From Aureimonas fodinaquatilis (GTDB lineage: Bacteria; Pseudomonadota; Alphaproteobacteria; Rhizobiales; Rhizobiaceae), in NCBI RefSeq assembly GCF_008369445.1, contig NZ_VTWH01000001.1, positions 496,001 to 560,000 of the forward strand: 64,000 nucleotides of DNA, in the 5' to 3' direction. Of the stretch, positions 35,006 through 44,917 are shown one piece after another (positions within the stretch are counted from its first letter, which is position 1; each line of letters begins with the position of its first letter). A model generated the notes under the pieces. It saw only the letters and a list, made by a program, of their open reading frames with translations. It was not told where the DNA came from and ran no database searches. Made by a program: the position numbers and the translations under genes.

Positions 35006-35401
35006 ATGTCCCACGATTTATTTGCCCTTGCCCGCGCAGCCACCCGCAAGGCCCATGCGCCGTATTCCCGGTTTCCGGTTGGTGCGGCGTTGCGCACAAC
35101 CAATGGCAGGCTCTTCAGCGGCTGCAATGTGGAAATTGTCAGCTTTCCCGAAGGCTGGTGCGCCGAAACCTCGGCCATCGCTCAAATGATCATGGATGGC
35201 GGTGGCCAGATTGCTGAAATTGCCATCGTTGCGGAAAAGTTGCGTGCCTGTACGCCCTGTGGCGGATGCCGCCAGCGTATTGCCGAATTCGCCCTGCCGG
35301 AAACCAGAGTCTTCTTGTGCGACTTTGATGAGGGCGTCGTTGAAACGGTCTTGATGGAAGAGCTGTTTCCAAAAGGTTTTGCAGCCGATAGCCTGACCTG
35401 A
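35006..35401 (+). CDS. cdd: Cytidine deaminase
   Basis: The 131-residue enzyme has the zinc and catalytic motifs of cytidine deaminase: WCAETSAIAQM with the proton-shuttling Glu, and CTPCGGCRQRI with the two other cysteines. It turns cytidine and deoxycytidine into uridine and deoxyuridine. It is 14 bases upstream of deoA in the same direction, forming a pyrimidine nucleoside salvage pair. Confidence 0.95.
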   Translation: MSHDLFALARAATRKAHAPYSRFPVGAALRTTNGRLFSGCNVEIVSFPEGWCAETSAIAQMIMDGGGQIAEIAIVAEKLRACTPCGGCRQRIAEFALPETRVFLCDFDEGVVETVLMEELFPKGFAADSLT

Positions 35402-35415
35402 AAACTGGACCGATC

Positions 35416-36732
35416 ATGCCAATTCTGCCGCAGGAAATCATACGTGCCAAACGGGACGGCGAGGCTCTGGATAGCGCCGACATCAAAGCCCTCGTGCAAG
35501 GTTTCGGCAACGAGCAGGTCACCGACGCTCAAATAGCCGCCTTTGCCATGGCAGTGTTTTTTCAGGGGCTGAACCGCGATGAAACCGTAGCGCTGACCGA
35601 GGCGATGCGTGATTCCGGCCGGGTGCTGGAATGGTCGCATCTGGACCGGCCTGTTGTTGACAAGCATTCCACCGGCGGGGTTGGCGACAATGTTTCGCTG
35701 ATGCTTGCGCCGATTGTTGCGGCATGTGGCGCCGCCGTGCCAATGATTGCCGGGCGCGGCCTTGGCCATACTGGCGGCACGCTCGACAAGCTGGAAGCCA
35801 TTCCCGGCTACAATGTGCGCCCGGAACCCAAGGTTTTTCGGGATGCGGTGGCTTCGGTCGGTTGTGCAATCGTTGGCCAGTCCGGCGATATCGCACCGGC
35901 AGATGGTCGGTTCTATGCCACGCGCGACGTTACGGCGACGGTGGAATCCATTCCGCTGATCACTGCGTCCATCCTGTCCAAGAAACTGGCTGCAGGCCTT
36001 CCCGCTCTGGTGCTGGATGTGAAGATCGGTTCCGGCGCCTTCATGGTGAAACCGGACGATGCGCATACACTGGCGCGTGGGCTGGTATCCGTGGCGCAGG
36101 CTGCCGGCGTCAAAACCTCCGCTTTGCTGACGGATATGAATGAGCCTTTGGCGACAGCGGCAGGCAATGGCGTGGAAGTGCGCAATGCCGTGATGTTTTT
36201 AACCGGTGAACAGCGCGACCCGCGCTTGCACGAGGTAACGTTGGCGCTGGCGGCTCAAATGCTGGTGTTATCCGGCATTGCGTCGGATGTTTCAGCAGCT
36301 CTGCAGAAAGCGCAGTCGGTTCTGGACAGCGGCGCAGCATTGGATGTGTTTTCCCGCATGGTGTTCGCACTGGGCGGGCCTGCCGATTTTGTTGAGCGCA
36401 TGGATGAGCATATGCCGGCTGCGCCGGTTATACGTCCGGTGCTGGCCGGGCAGGGCGGAACCGTAGCCGCCATTGATGCGCGCGCGCTTGGGCTGGCTGT
36501 TGTGGGCCTTGGTGGCGGACGAACCCGGCCGCAGGATGCCGTGGATCATGCGGTTGGCCTGACGAAGTTGCAGGGCATCGGCGCCCGGCTTGAGGCTGAC
36601 ACCCCACTGGCCATTGTGCATGCTCGCACGCAAAGCGCGTTTGATGCCGCGGCAGCAGGGATAAAGGCTGCCTACCGCTTCGGCGATCCGGCAAGCGTTG
36701 TGTCAAATCCCGTCATTGTTGATCAATACTGA
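35416..36732 (+). CDS. deoA: Thymidine phosphorylase
   Basis: The 438-residue protein has VVDKHSTGGVGDNVSLMLAP and the signature AGRGLGHTGGTLDKLEAIPG of thymidine/pyrimidine nucleoside phosphorylases. It splits thymidine and deoxyuridine with phosphate to base and deoxyribose 1-phosphate, which DeoB then rearranges. It follows cdd closely and converges on upp with only 3 bases between their stops. Confidence 0.95.
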   Translation: MPILPQEIIRAKRDGEALDSADIKALVQGFGNEQVTDAQIAAFAMAVFFQGLNRDETVALTEAMRDSGRVLEWSHLDRPVVDKHSTGGVGDNVSLMLAPIVAACGAAVPMIAGRGLGHTGGTLDKLEAIPGYNVRPEPKVFRDAVASVGCAIVGQSGDIAPADGRFYATRDVTATVESIPLITASILSKKLAAGLPALVLDVKIGSGAFMVKPDDAHTLARGLVSVAQAAGVKTSALLTDMNEPLATAAGNGVEVRNAVMFLTGEQRDPRLHEVTLALAAQMLVLSGIASDVSAALQKAQSVLDSGAALDVFSRMVFALGGPADFVERMDEHMPAAPVIRPVLAGQGGTVAAIDARALGLAVVGLGGGRTRPQDAVDHAVGLTKLQGIGARLEADTPLAIVHARTQSAFDAAAAGIKAAYRFGDPASVVSNPVIVDQY

Positions 36733-36735
36733 CCG

Positions 36736-37365
36736 TTATCTGGTTCCATACATGCGGTCACCCGCATCACCCAGTCCCGGCAGAATGTAGCCCAGTTCAT
36801 TCAGGCGCTCGTCAACCGTGGCAGTGTAAATGTCGATTTCCGGATGCACGGAGTGAAAACGCTCAATTCCTTCCGGCGCGGCAAGCAGACATAAAAACCG
36901 AATGTTCTGTGCGCCATGCGCCTTTAACTGGTTGATGGCCGAAATCGCGGAATTGGCGGTTGCCAGCATCGGATCCACCACAATCACCAGCCGGTTTTCC
37001 AGATCTTCCGGCGCTTTGAAATAATATTGCACGGCTTCCAGCGTGTCATGATTTCGGTAAAGGCCAATATGGGCAACACGGGCCGAAGGCACCAGATCGA
37101 GCATACCTTCCAACAGGCCGTTGCCCGCCCTTAGAATGGAGGCAAAGACCAGTTTTTTACCCTCCAGAACCGGTGAATCCATCTCGCAAAGCGGGGTTTG
37201 AATGCGAACACTGGTCAGTTCCAGATCGCGCGTCACCTCATAGCAAAGCAAAGTGGAAATTTCGCGGAGCAGTCGGCGAAAGCCTGCTGTCGACGTATCT
37301 TGCCTGCGCATCATTGTCAGCTTGTGTTGCACCAGTGGATGATCAACCACCTTTACGTTCGTCAT
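36736..37365 (-). CDS. upp: Uracil phosphoribosyltransferase
   Basis: The 209-residue enzyme makes UMP from uracil and PRPP. The PRPP loop reads [16 protein letters not shown], with AN where many bacteria have GG, and the C-terminal [10 protein letters not shown] uracil site is present. The start is set at 37365, where the ATG overlaps the deoB stop (TGATG). The longer frame reads into deoB. It completes uracil recovery after cdd and deoA. Confidence 0.95.
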   Translation of the reverse strand: MTNVKVVDHPLVQHKLTMMRRQDTSTAGFRRLLREISTLLCYEVTRDLELTSVRIQTPLCEMDSPVLEGKKLVFASILRAGNGLLEGMLDLVPSARVAHIGLYRNHDTLEAVQYYFKAPEDLENRLVIVVDPMLATANSAISAINQLKAHGAQNIRFLCLLAAPEGIERFHSVHPEIDIYTATVDERLNELGYILPGLGDAGDRMYGTR

Positions 37366-38579
37366 CAAGCTGCTCCGTTTTGCGTTTTTAAAAAGCTGTT
37401 GCCATGGCGCAAGGCTGGCAATCCCAGATGCCGGGCAATGCTGGCACCAACATCTGAAAATGTTTGCCGCTGACCAATGGGTCCGGCTGTGATGTCTGGG
37501 CCAAATGCAAGCACCGGCACATTTTCCCTTGTATGCTCGCTGCCAGACCACGTCGGGTCGCAGCCATGATCGGCGGTGATGATTGCCAGATCTCCAGATC
37601 GCAATCTGCCACTCAGCTCCGGCAGGCGCTTGTCAAAGGCTTCCAGTGCCGCGGCATAGCCCGCCACATCACGACGATGCCCATACAGCGTGTCAAAATC
37701 CACCAGATTGACGAAAATCAGATCGCCAGCCTTCGCCAGGTCCATAACGCTCAGCATCTTGTCGAACAGCGCCATATTGCCATCCGCCTTATAGCTTTGG
37801 CTGATTCCCTGATGGGCGAAGATGTCAGCAATTTTGCCCACAGCGTGCACCTGTCCACCCGCTGATATCACGCTGTCCATCAGGGTCGGTTCGGGCGGTG
37901 GAATGGCAAAATCCCGTCGATTGGCCGTACGTTTGAAATTCTCGACATCGGTTCCCGCAAACGGACGCGCAATGACCCGGCCAATATTGAGTGGATCCAC
38001 ATGGCGGCGGGCAATCTTGCACAGCGCATAAAGCCGTTGCAGGCCGAATGCCTCTTCGTGAGCGGCAATCTGCATGACGCTGTCGGCGGAGGTATAAAAA
38101 ATCGGCCAACCAGTGGCCAGACTTTGCGCCCCCAACTGGTGGATAATTTCGGTGCCGGACGCATGGCAGTTGCCCAACGAGCCGACAATTCCCGCTTCAC
38201 TCAGTATACTGCCTATCAACTCTTCCGGGAATGCCGGTTGCGTATCGGGAAAATAGCCCCAGTCGAACAGAACCGGCACGCCCGCCAGCTCCCAGTGGCC
38301 GGATGGGGTGTCCTTGCCACTGGAGATTTCTGCTGCGCGACCATAAAGCCCCGTTGGCCAGGCCGCATGCTCCAGACCTGCGGCGGCATACAGACCCAGA
38401 GCCGCCATGTTGGGCAGGTGCAGCGGGCCGCTACGCAACCCAGGTGTGTCAGCTTTTCCGGCATTGGCTGCCGCTGCAATATGCCCGAATGTGTCCGCCC
38501 CCACATCACCATAGGCCGCCGCATCCGCCGCGCCGCCAATGCCGAATGAGTCCAGCACAATCAGAATTGCCCGCGTCAT
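37365..38579 (-). CDS. deoB: Phosphopentomutase
   Basis: The 404-residue alkaline-phosphatase-superfamily enzyme has the metal-binding N-terminus [26 protein letters not shown], then [11 protein letters not shown] with the phosphorylated Thr, and the late [10 protein letters not shown]...[10 protein letters not shown] metal motif. It converts (deoxy)ribose 1-phosphate to the 5-phosphate. It is cotranscribed with upp. Confidence 0.96.
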   Translation of the reverse strand: MTRAILIVLDSFGIGGAADAAAYGDVGADTFGHIAAAANAGKADTPGLRSGPLHLPNMAALGLYAAAGLEHAAWPTGLYGRAAEISSGKDTPSGHWELAGVPVLFDWGYFPDTQPAFPEELIGSILSEAGIVGSLGNCHASGTEIIHQLGAQSLATGWPIFYTSADSVMQIAAHEEAFGLQRLYALCKIARRHVDPLNIGRVIARPFAGTDVENFKRTANRRDFAIPPPEPTLMDSVISAGGQVHAVGKIADIFAHQGISQSYKADGNMALFDKMLSVMDLAKAGDLIFVNLVDFDTLYGHRRDVAGYAAALEAFDKRLPELSGRLRSGDLAIITADHGCDPTWSGSEHTRENVPVLAFGPDITAGPIGQRQTFSDVGASIARHLGLPALRHGNSFLKTQNGAA

Positions 38580-38737
38580 GCCTGTTTCCTTCTTTTTTCG
38601 GCATATAGTGCAAGAGCGTATGACGTGAAAGAACCGCTCCGGGTAGCGCTAAGAGCAATTGTGCGAAGCCTCTGGATTTTCTGTGCCAAAAAAATGCACT
38701 ATCGCACTGTCATTTCTACGGAGCAAAGGCCTGTTTG

Positions 38738-40102
38738 ATGTCTGAAGTTAAAGCTGTGCGTCGCGTTTATGCTATCCATTCAGACGAGGTTGCCAACTTG
38801 CCGGAACAGGCAAGGCGATGGGCGCAGGCTACGGGCTTCAAGGCTGCAAGCGGCAGCGTGTTATTGGTGCCCGATGCGTCAGGCAAGGTGAGCGAGGCGG
38901 TTCTGGGCCTTGGCGGCCGTGCGGACAGCGCACCCGCCAGTTCCTTGCAGACCGGCGCACTGGTGGAGCATCTGCCTGCAGGGCAATGGCAGTTGGCGCC
39001 GGGTGCTCTGGATGCTGACCTTGCAGAACTGGGCTTTCTCATGGGCGGCTATCGCTTTGACCGTTACCGCAGCAAGGCCAAACCTGCCGAACGGCCAGTG
39101 CTGGAGGTGGAGGGAGCAAGCGGGCAGGCCAAGCTGCTTTTTGGTGGCATCAGCCTGACGCGCGATTTGATCAACACCCCAGCCAATGACATGGGGCCAG
39201 AGGCGATTGAACAGGCGGTGCGAAATATGGCCGCCACATCGGGTGGCACTGTTTCAGTGATTGCCGGAGACGCGCTGCTGGAGCAGAACTTTCCGATGAT
39301 CCACGCGGTTGGCCGCGCCGGGCCGCAAGCGCCAAGGTTGATTGACCTGACCTTTGGCCCGGAAGATGCGCCGAGGGTAACCCTGGTGGGCAAGGGCGTG
39401 GCATTTGACACCGGTGGTCTGGATATCAAACCCGCATCCGGCATGCTGTTGATGAAAAAGGACATGGGAGGCGCGGCCAACGTGCTGGGCCTTGCAAAAA
39501 TTCTGATGGAGCAGAACAGCGCCATCCGCTTGCGGGTGCTGGTTCCAGCGGTGGAAAACTCCATTGCCAGCAATGCCTTTCGCCCCGGCGATGTTTTGAC
39601 CAGCCGCGCGGGCAAAACGGTGGAAATCGGCAATACGGATGCGGAAGGGCGCTTGATCCTGGCGGATGCGCTTGCCGTGGCTGATGAGGAAAGCCCGGAA
39701 CTTCTGGTGGATATGGCAACATTGACCGGCGCAGCGCGTGTGGCCCTGGGGCCGGACCTGCCGCCCATGTACACCAGTGATGATCAACTGGCCGGAGAAC
39801 TGGCCGCCGCCGCGCATGACCTGGCGGATCCGCTGTGGCGGATGCCTCTGTGGAAGCCATATGCGGCAAACCTATCCTCGCGAATTGCTGACATGAACAA
39901 TGTGACTCCGGATGGTTTTGCAGGTTCCATTACGGCAGCTTTGTTTCTGGAGAGCTTTGTTGAACGGGCAAAAAGCTGGGTGCATTTTGACGTTTTCGGC
40001 TGGCGGGCCAAAACCGTACCCTATGGCGGTATTGGTGGCGAAGCCCAGTGCATTCGCGCATTGCACGCGGTGATCACAAGGCGATACGGCCATGCTGGAT
40101 AA
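38738..40102 (+). CDS. Leucyl aminopeptidase family (M17) peptidase
   Basis: The 454-residue protein has the M17 catalytic block: VGKGVAFDTGGLDIKP with metal-binding Asp and catalytic Lys region, MKKDMGGAANVLG, and the signature NTDAEGRLILADAL. It is a cytoplasmic dimetal aminopeptidase releasing N-terminal residues. The ATG at 38738 is preferred over the TTG just before it. The next gene, an NlpC/P60 hydrolase, overlaps its end by 11 bases, and the pair may act together in turnover of cell-wall peptides. Confidence 0.92.
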   Translation: MSEVKAVRRVYAIHSDEVANLPEQARRWAQATGFKAASGSVLLVPDASGKVSEAVLGLGGRADSAPASSLQTGALVEHLPAGQWQLAPGALDADLAELGFLMGGYRFDRYRSKAKPAERPVLEVEGASGQAKLLFGGISLTRDLINTPANDMGPEAIEQAVRNMAATSGGTVSVIAGDALLEQNFPMIHAVGRAGPQAPRLIDLTFGPEDAPRVTLVGKGVAFDTGGLDIKPASGMLLMKKDMGGAANVLGLAKILMEQNSAIRLRVLVPAVENSIASNAFRPGDVLTSRAGKTVEIGNTDAEGRLILADALAVADEESPELLVDMATLTGAARVALGPDLPPMYTSDDQLAGELAAAAHDLADPLWRMPLWKPYAANLSSRIADMNNVTPDGFAGSITAALFLESFVERAKSWVHFDVFGWRAKTVPYGGIGGEAQCIRALHAVITRRYGHAG

Positions 40103-40943
40103 GCGGCGCAACGCTTTTCGCCCCGACCTTGCCGATGCAGCGTTGCGCGGGCAGGTGACCGCTGCAGATTTTGTTGAAGCGCAGGCGGCACAGCTTGTCG
40201 CCCCACTTGCGCCGCTGCGTCGAGACCCGGAAGCCAATGCTTCTCTGGAAACCGAGGCGCTTCTGGGTGAACGTGTCAGCGTGTTTGAACAGCGGCCAGA
40301 TGGCTGGTGCTGGGTGCAACTGCTTCGGGATGGCTATGTCGGCTGGATGGAGGCGCAGCATATCAATTTTGGCACCTGCGCCATGACGCATGAAATCCAT
40401 GCGCCGCGCACGCTGGTTTTTCCGGTGGCTGACATCAAACAGCCGCCGGTAACCGCTTTGCCCATGGGGGCGCAGTTTGCCGTGGCAGATGAAGCGGAAG
40501 ATAAGAACGCCCGTTATTTTCTGATAGAGCATCTGGGCTGGGTTGTGCAGCAACATGGCCAACCACTGGTTGACCATGCCGCCGACTATGCAAGTGTTGC
40601 ACAATCGCTGATGGGTGCGCCCTATCTCTGGGGCGGTAAATCTGCGCTTGGGCTCGACTGTTCCGGGTTGGTGCAGCTTTCAACCGCCATGGCAGGCTAC
40701 AGGCTGCCGCGAGATGCGGACATGCAGGAGAAAGAGGCCGGCTCCCTGCTGAGTGATGCGCAAACCTTGTGCCGGGGCGATCTGGTGTTCTGGAAAGGCC
40801 ATGTCGGCATCATGCTGAATGCGGAAACATTGCTGCATGCCAATGTGCACCATATGGCGGTGGCTGCGGAGCCCTTGGCAAATGCCGTGGCACGGGCGGA
40901 AAGCCGGGGTTCGTTCATCACCTGCCGGCGCAGGCTGGGGTAG
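40092..40943 (+). CDS. NlpC/P60 family cell-wall peptidase
   Basis: The 283-residue protein has an SH3-like region (about 50-165, including LGERVSVFEQRPDGWCWVQLLRDGYVGW) and a C-terminal NlpC/P60 domain with Cys190 in LDCSGLVQ, His236 in KGHVGIM and a third His near 248-252. These enzymes cut gamma-D-glutamyl-diamino acid bonds in murein peptides. No signal peptide is visible, so it probably acts on recycled peptides in the cytoplasm, consistent with its overlap with an aminopeptidase gene. Confidence 0.9.
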   Translation: MLDKRRNAFRPDLADAALRGQVTAADFVEAQAAQLVAPLAPLRRDPEANASLETEALLGERVSVFEQRPDGWCWVQLLRDGYVGWMEAQHINFGTCAMTHEIHAPRTLVFPVADIKQPPVTALPMGAQFAVADEAEDKNARYFLIEHLGWVVQQHGQPLVDHAADYASVAQSLMGAPYLWGGKSALGLDCSGLVQLSTAMAGYRLPRDADMQEKEAGSLLSDAQTLCRGDLVFWKGHVGIMLNAETLLHANVHHMAVAAEPLANAVARAESRGSFITCRRRLG

Positions 40944-40947
40944 TCGG

Positions 40948-41997
40948 TCAGGCTTTTTCCGGTGCCGGCCGGGTCAGCGCGGCCACCACCTCACGCGGGC
41001 CAACGCGGCCGACCACGCGGCCTTTTTCGGCAATGATCACCTCTCCCGAATGGGCGCGCAAAATTTCCATGATACGGCGCAATGGCGTTTCCGGATGCGC
41101 CATTGAAGCCAGCGTGGTGTTGGTGCCAGCATCTGCCAGAGGTGCCATGACATCCTGCGCTGTCAGCACATTCATCGGGTTCACATGGGCCACAAACTCG
41201 GCCACATAATCACCGGCGGGCTGGCGCACGATTTCGCTGGCGCTGCCCACCTGTACAATGCGCCCGCCCTGCATAATGGCAATTCGATTGCCCAGCTTGA
41301 ACGCTTCATCCAGATCATGGCTGACGAAGATAATTGTTTTCTGAAACTTCCTCTGACTTTCCAGAAGCTCGTCCTGCAGCTTGGTGCGGATGAGCGGGTC
41401 CAGCGCCGAAAACGGTTCATCCATCAGCAGAATCGGCGCATCAGTGGCAAAGGCGCGAGCCAGCCCGACGCGCTGCTGCATGCCACCGGAAAGCTGGTTG
41501 ACCCGGCTGTCGGCCCAATCCTGCAAGCCGACGATTTCCAGCTTTTCCATGGCTTTGCGCCGACGTTCCGCCCGGTCAATCCCGGAAAATTGCAGGCCAA
41601 GCGCCACATTTTCCACCACGCTGCGCCATGGAAGCAGGGCAAATTGCTGAAACACCATGGCAACCTCGTGCCGCCGCAGCTCCCGCAGCCGCTTGGAGCT
41701 GGCCGCATGAACATCAATTTCGCCACGGCCGGTGTTCACAAGCACCCGACCGCGAGAAATCGGGGCAAGGGCATTCACCGCACGGATGAGGGTGGATTTG
41801 CCTGAGCCGGAAAGCCCCATCAGCACAACAATTTCGCCGGCATTCACATCCAGAGATGCATTTGCAACGCCCAGCGTTGCGCCCGTGGCCTGCCGGATTT
41901 CGTCCCGCGTACAGTTGCGGTCAAGCATGTCCAGCCCGGCGCCATTGCTGTTGCCAAACAATATGCTGACATTTTGAAAAGAGACGATGGGCGTCAT
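40948..41997 (-). CDS. choV: Choline/glycine-betaine-type ABC transporter ATP-binding protein
   Basis: The 349-residue ATPase has Walker A GLSGSGKST, signature LSGGMQQRVGLARA and Walker B ILLMDEPFSALD. A CBS-like C-terminal region follows (about 270-345), as in ProV and ChoV, which sense ionic strength. It overlaps the permease gene by 4 bases. It energises uptake of a quaternary amine osmolyte. The name choV rests on similarity of the rhizobial choline system; glycine betaine or proline uptake is possible. Confidence 0.82.
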   Translation of the reverse strand: MTPIVSFQNVSILFGNSNGAGLDMLDRNCTRDEIRQATGATLGVANASLDVNAGEIVVLMGLSGSGKSTLIRAVNALAPISRGRVLVNTGRGEIDVHAASSKRLRELRRHEVAMVFQQFALLPWRSVVENVALGLQFSGIDRAERRRKAMEKLEIVGLQDWADSRVNQLSGGMQQRVGLARAFATDAPILLMDEPFSALDPLIRTKLQDELLESQRKFQKTIIFVSHDLDEAFKLGNRIAIMQGGRIVQVGSASEIVRQPAGDYVAEFVAHVNPMNVLTAQDVMAPLADAGTNTTLASMAHPETPLRRIMEILRAHSGEVIIAEKGRVVGRVGPREVVAALTRPAPEKA

Positions 41998-42836
41998 CGG
42001 CTGTCGTCTCCAGCAATGCGGAAAAACCGGTCAAGGATGATGGCCAGTATGACAATGGCCAGGCCAGCTTCCAGTCCACGGGCGATATCAACTGTGTTCA
42101 ATGCCCGCAAAACCGGAACGCCAAGTCCGGGTGCGCCAACCAGAGCGGCAATGACCACCATGGAAAGCGACAGCATGATGGTTTGCGTCAGGCCCGCCAT
42201 GATCTGGGGCAGGGCATTGGGAATTTCGATGGAGATCAACCGCTGAAATGCTGTTGCGCCAAACGCGTCACCCGCTTCCAGCAATTGGTTTGGAGTGGAA
42301 ACAATGCCCAGCCGCGTCAGCCGTATGGGCGCCGGCAACGCGAAGATCACCGTGGCAACCAGACCGGGCACACTGCCCAGCCCGAACAGAATGAGTGCCG
42401 GTATCAGATAGACAAAGGTCGGGATGGTCTGCATCAGATCCAGCACCGGGCGCATGACATTGTAAATCCACTGCCGGCGCGCTGCCAGAATGCCCAGCGG
42501 CACACCCACCAGCATGCACACCGCCGTGGCAGAAAGCACCAGCGCCAATGTTTGCGTGGTTTCCCGCCAGTAGCCGAGATTGACAATCAGCAACAATCCA
42601 AGCGCCGTGAACAGCGGAGTTGCGATGTTTCGGCGCATCAAAAACGCAAACAGGGTAAATACTGCAATCACAGCAAGGGCCGGAGGTCTTTCCAGTGCAT
42701 AGGTTATGGCACCGATGATTGCCGCAAGTGTGGCGCTTAAAGTGTCGAAAAACGGCAGAAAATGGCCGATCAGCCATTCAAAAGCGGCTTCGCCCCATTT
42801 GCCGATGGGTATTTTGTTGCCGGTGATAAACTCCAA
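41994..42836 (-). CDS. choW: Choline/glycine-betaine-type ABC transporter permease
   Basis: The 280-residue protein is an OpuAB/ProW-like permease with about six membrane segments and the coupling loop [27 protein letters not shown]. The stop overlaps the ATPase start (ATGA). It normally works with a periplasmic binding protein whose gene lies upstream, but here the divergent fhs gene occupies that place, so the binding protein must be encoded elsewhere. Confidence 0.85.
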   Translation of the reverse strand: MEFITGNKIPIGKWGEAAFEWLIGHFLPFFDTLSATLAAIIGAITYALERPPALAVIAVFTLFAFLMRRNIATPLFTALGLLLIVNLGYWRETTQTLALVLSATAVCMLVGVPLGILAARRQWIYNVMRPVLDLMQTIPTFVYLIPALILFGLGSVPGLVATVIFALPAPIRLTRLGIVSTPNQLLEAGDAFGATAFQRLISIEIPNALPQIMAGLTQTIMLSLSMVVIAALVGAPGLGVPVLRALNTVDIARGLEAGLAIVILAIILDRFFRIAGDDSR

Positions 42837-42989
42837 CTGAACTGCCTGCCTTCCCGATTGGCTGGTTCTGCAACATCGTGCCTTGCAGCCTACATTGCTG
42901 GACTGAAAAATCCAGCCGATTGCGGTTTGCCCGAATTCGGTATTCTATGCCGCGTCGCCATATCTTCATGTCATCGCAGAGTAGACCCT

Positions 42990-44669
42990 TTGAGCGTTTT
43001 CCCGACCGATATCGAGCTTTCCCGCGCAGCTGTCAAAAAACCCATTCAGGAAATAGCTGCCCGGCTGGACATACCGGAGCCTGCTGTCATTCCGTATGGC
43101 CGGGACAAAGCCAAGATTGACCAGAGCTTTGTTTCCAGCCTTGCCGGCAAGCGCGATGGCAAGCTTGTTCTGGTGACGGCCATCAGCCCCACCCCTGCCG
43201 GAGAGGGCAAAACCACAACGACAGTGGGGCTGGGTGACGGGTTGAACGCGATTGGCAAACGCGCCATCATCTGCCTGCGGGAGCCATCATTGGGGCCGTG
43301 TTTTGGGCAAAAGGGTGGTGCGGCTGGCGGCGGACGCGCGCAGGTTGTTCCGATGGAAGACATCAACCTGCATTTCACGGGTGATTTTCACGCCATCACC
43401 TCTGCCCACAACCTGCTGGCTGCCATGGTGGACAACCACATTCACTGGGGCAACGCGTTGGGGCTGGATTCGCGGCGCATTGTCTGGCGGCGCGTGTGCG
43501 ACATGAATGACCGCGCCCTGCGCGATATTGTCGTATCGCTGGGTGGCCCTGCCAACGGCATTCCGCGTGAAACCGGTTTTGACATTACCGTGGCATCGGA
43601 AATCATGGCCATTGTGTGCCTTGCCACGGATATGCTGGATCTGGAGGCGCGGCTGGCTCGCATAGTCGTTGGCTACCGGCCAGACAAAACAGCGGTGACC
43701 GCCGGCGATCTGAAGGCCAGCGACGCCATGGCAGTGTTGTTGAAAGATGCCATGCTGCCCAACCTTGTGCAGACGCTGGAAAACAACCCGGCCTTTGTGC
43801 ATGGCGGGCCCTTCGCCAATATTGCCCATGGCTGCAATTCGGTTGTTGCAACGCGCACGGCGCTGCGCCTGGCAGATTATGTTGTGGCGGAAGCGGGTTT
43901 TGGCGCCGACCTTGGCGCGGAAAAATTCTTCGATATCAAATGCCGCAAGGCAGGGCTGCGGCCAGATGCGGCGGTGATTGTGGCCACGGTGCGCGCCATT
44001 AAAATGAATGGCGGCGTCGCGCGGTCTGACCTTGGCAGCGAAAATGTCGAGGCGGTGCGCAAAGGGGCGGCCAATCTGGGCCGGCATATCGAGAATGTGC
44101 GCTCTTTTGGCGTGCCGGTGATTGTTGCCATCAACCATTTTGGAACTGATACGGCAGCCGAGCTGGAAGCGCTGAAAACATACGTTGCGCGGCTGGGGGT
44201 GGAGGCTGTTTTGTGCCGGCACTGGGCAGAGGGCTCCGCGGGCATTCTGGAACTGGCAGAAAAAGTGGCTGCTCTGGCTGATTCCGGTACGGCAGATTTT
44301 GCCCCTCTTTATTCCGATGAATTGCCGCTGCTGGAAAAAATCGAAACGGTGGTCAAGCGCATCTACAGAGGCCGGGCGGTTACGGCAGAACCGCAGGTTC
44401 TCAATCAGCTTGAAGCTTTTGAAGAACAGGGTTTCGGACATCTGCCGGTTTGCCTTGCCAAGACACCTTACTCGTTTTCCACCGACCCAAGACTGCTTGG
44501 CGCGCCGGAAAACCACATCGTGCATGTGCGCGAGGTTCGCCTGGCAGCGGGCGCCGGATTTGTGGTGGCCATTTGCGGAGACATCATGACCATGCCCGGC
44601 CTGCCGCGCGTTCCGGCAGCCGAGCATATTTATCTGGATGAACAGGCGCAGATCGAAGGCTTGTCCTGA
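42990..44669 (+). CDS. fhs: Formate-tetrahydrofolate ligase
   Basis: The 559-residue enzyme has the P-loop [58 protein letters not shown] as a continuous block, and the C-terminal [11 protein letters not shown]. It uses ATP to join formate and tetrahydrofolate, feeding one-carbon metabolism. The start is a TTG at 42990, which gives the standard family length. The upstream in-frame extension to 42762 is cysteine-rich, overlaps choW on the other strand and is rejected. Confidence 0.94.
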   Translation: MSVFPTDIELSRAAVKKPIQEIAARLDIPEPAVIPYGRDKAKIDQSFVSSLAGKRDGKLVLVTAISPTPAGEGKTTTTVGLGDGLNAIGKRAIICLREPSLGPCFGQKGGAAGGGRAQVVPMEDINLHFTGDFHAITSAHNLLAAMVDNHIHWGNALGLDSRRIVWRRVCDMNDRALRDIVVSLGGPANGIPRETGFDITVASEIMAIVCLATDMLDLEARLARIVVGYRPDKTAVTAGDLKASDAMAVLLKDAMLPNLVQTLENNPAFVHGGPFANIAHGCNSVVATRTALRLADYVVAEAGFGADLGAEKFFDIKCRKAGLRPDAAVIVATVRAIKMNGGVARSDLGSENVEAVRKGAANLGRHIENVRSFGVPVIVAINHFGTDTAAELEALKTYVARLGVEAVLCRHWAEGSAGILELAEKVAALADSGTADFAPLYSDELPLLEKIETVVKRIYRGRAVTAEPQVLNQLEAFEEQGFGHLPVCLAKTPYSFSTDPRLLGAPENHIVHVREVRLAAGAGFVVAICGDIMTMPGLPRVPAAEHIYLDEQAQIEGLS

Positions 44670-44761
44670 GGCTCTATCCACAGTTGCAAACCATTATCAT
44701 GTAGGGGTTGTGGCAGGTTTTTGATTGCTTTGATGATGCAATACGGCTAACGCTATCTCCC

Positions 44762-44806
44762 ATGAAAACAGTTTTGAACACACAGCTTTGGTGGCAGGTG
44801 CGCTAA
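44762..44806 (+). CDS. trpL: trp leader peptide (attenuator)
   Basis: A 14-codon frame, MKTVLNTQLWWQVR, with two adjacent Trp codons lies about 110 bases before trpE(G), and a hairpin with a T tract follows. This is the layout of the trpL attenuator known from Sinorhizobium trpE(G). When charged tRNA-Trp is scarce the ribosome stalls on the Trp codons and the downstream terminator does not form. The ribosome binding site is weak. Length and codons are seen; the mechanism is inferred by analogy. Confidence 0.82.
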   Translation: MKTVLNTQLWWQVR

Positions 44807-44844
44807 CAGCGGCCTATGAACCATTTTGTGTGTTCGTTTTGACA

Positions 44845-44873
44845 GGTCGCCTCGGTTTCCGGCGGCCTTTTTT
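44845..44873 (+). terminator. Attenuator terminator of trpE(G)
   Basis: GGTCGCC and GGCGGCC form a seven-base stem (one G-T pair) around nine bases, followed by TTTTTT at 44868-44873. It ends about 45 bases before the trpE(G) start. The ACAGCGGCC at 44805-44815 just after the leader could compete in an antiterminator. Confidence 0.8.
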
Positions 44874-44917
44874 ATTATAAAGCAGCCGGCCAGGCTTCAT
44901 CTTTGGAGTTGAAGGGC

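Noticed and set aside
42762-42989. N-terminal extension of the formate-tetrahydrofolate ligase
   Set aside because: It overlaps choW on the other strand, is cysteine-rich and exceeds the family length; a TTG at 42990 gives the standard protein.
43287-44681. Long reverse-strand open frame of about 460 codons
   Set aside because: It lies wholly antisense to fhs, whose P-loop and family blocks are clear; the reverse frame shows no family motif and arises from codon bias.
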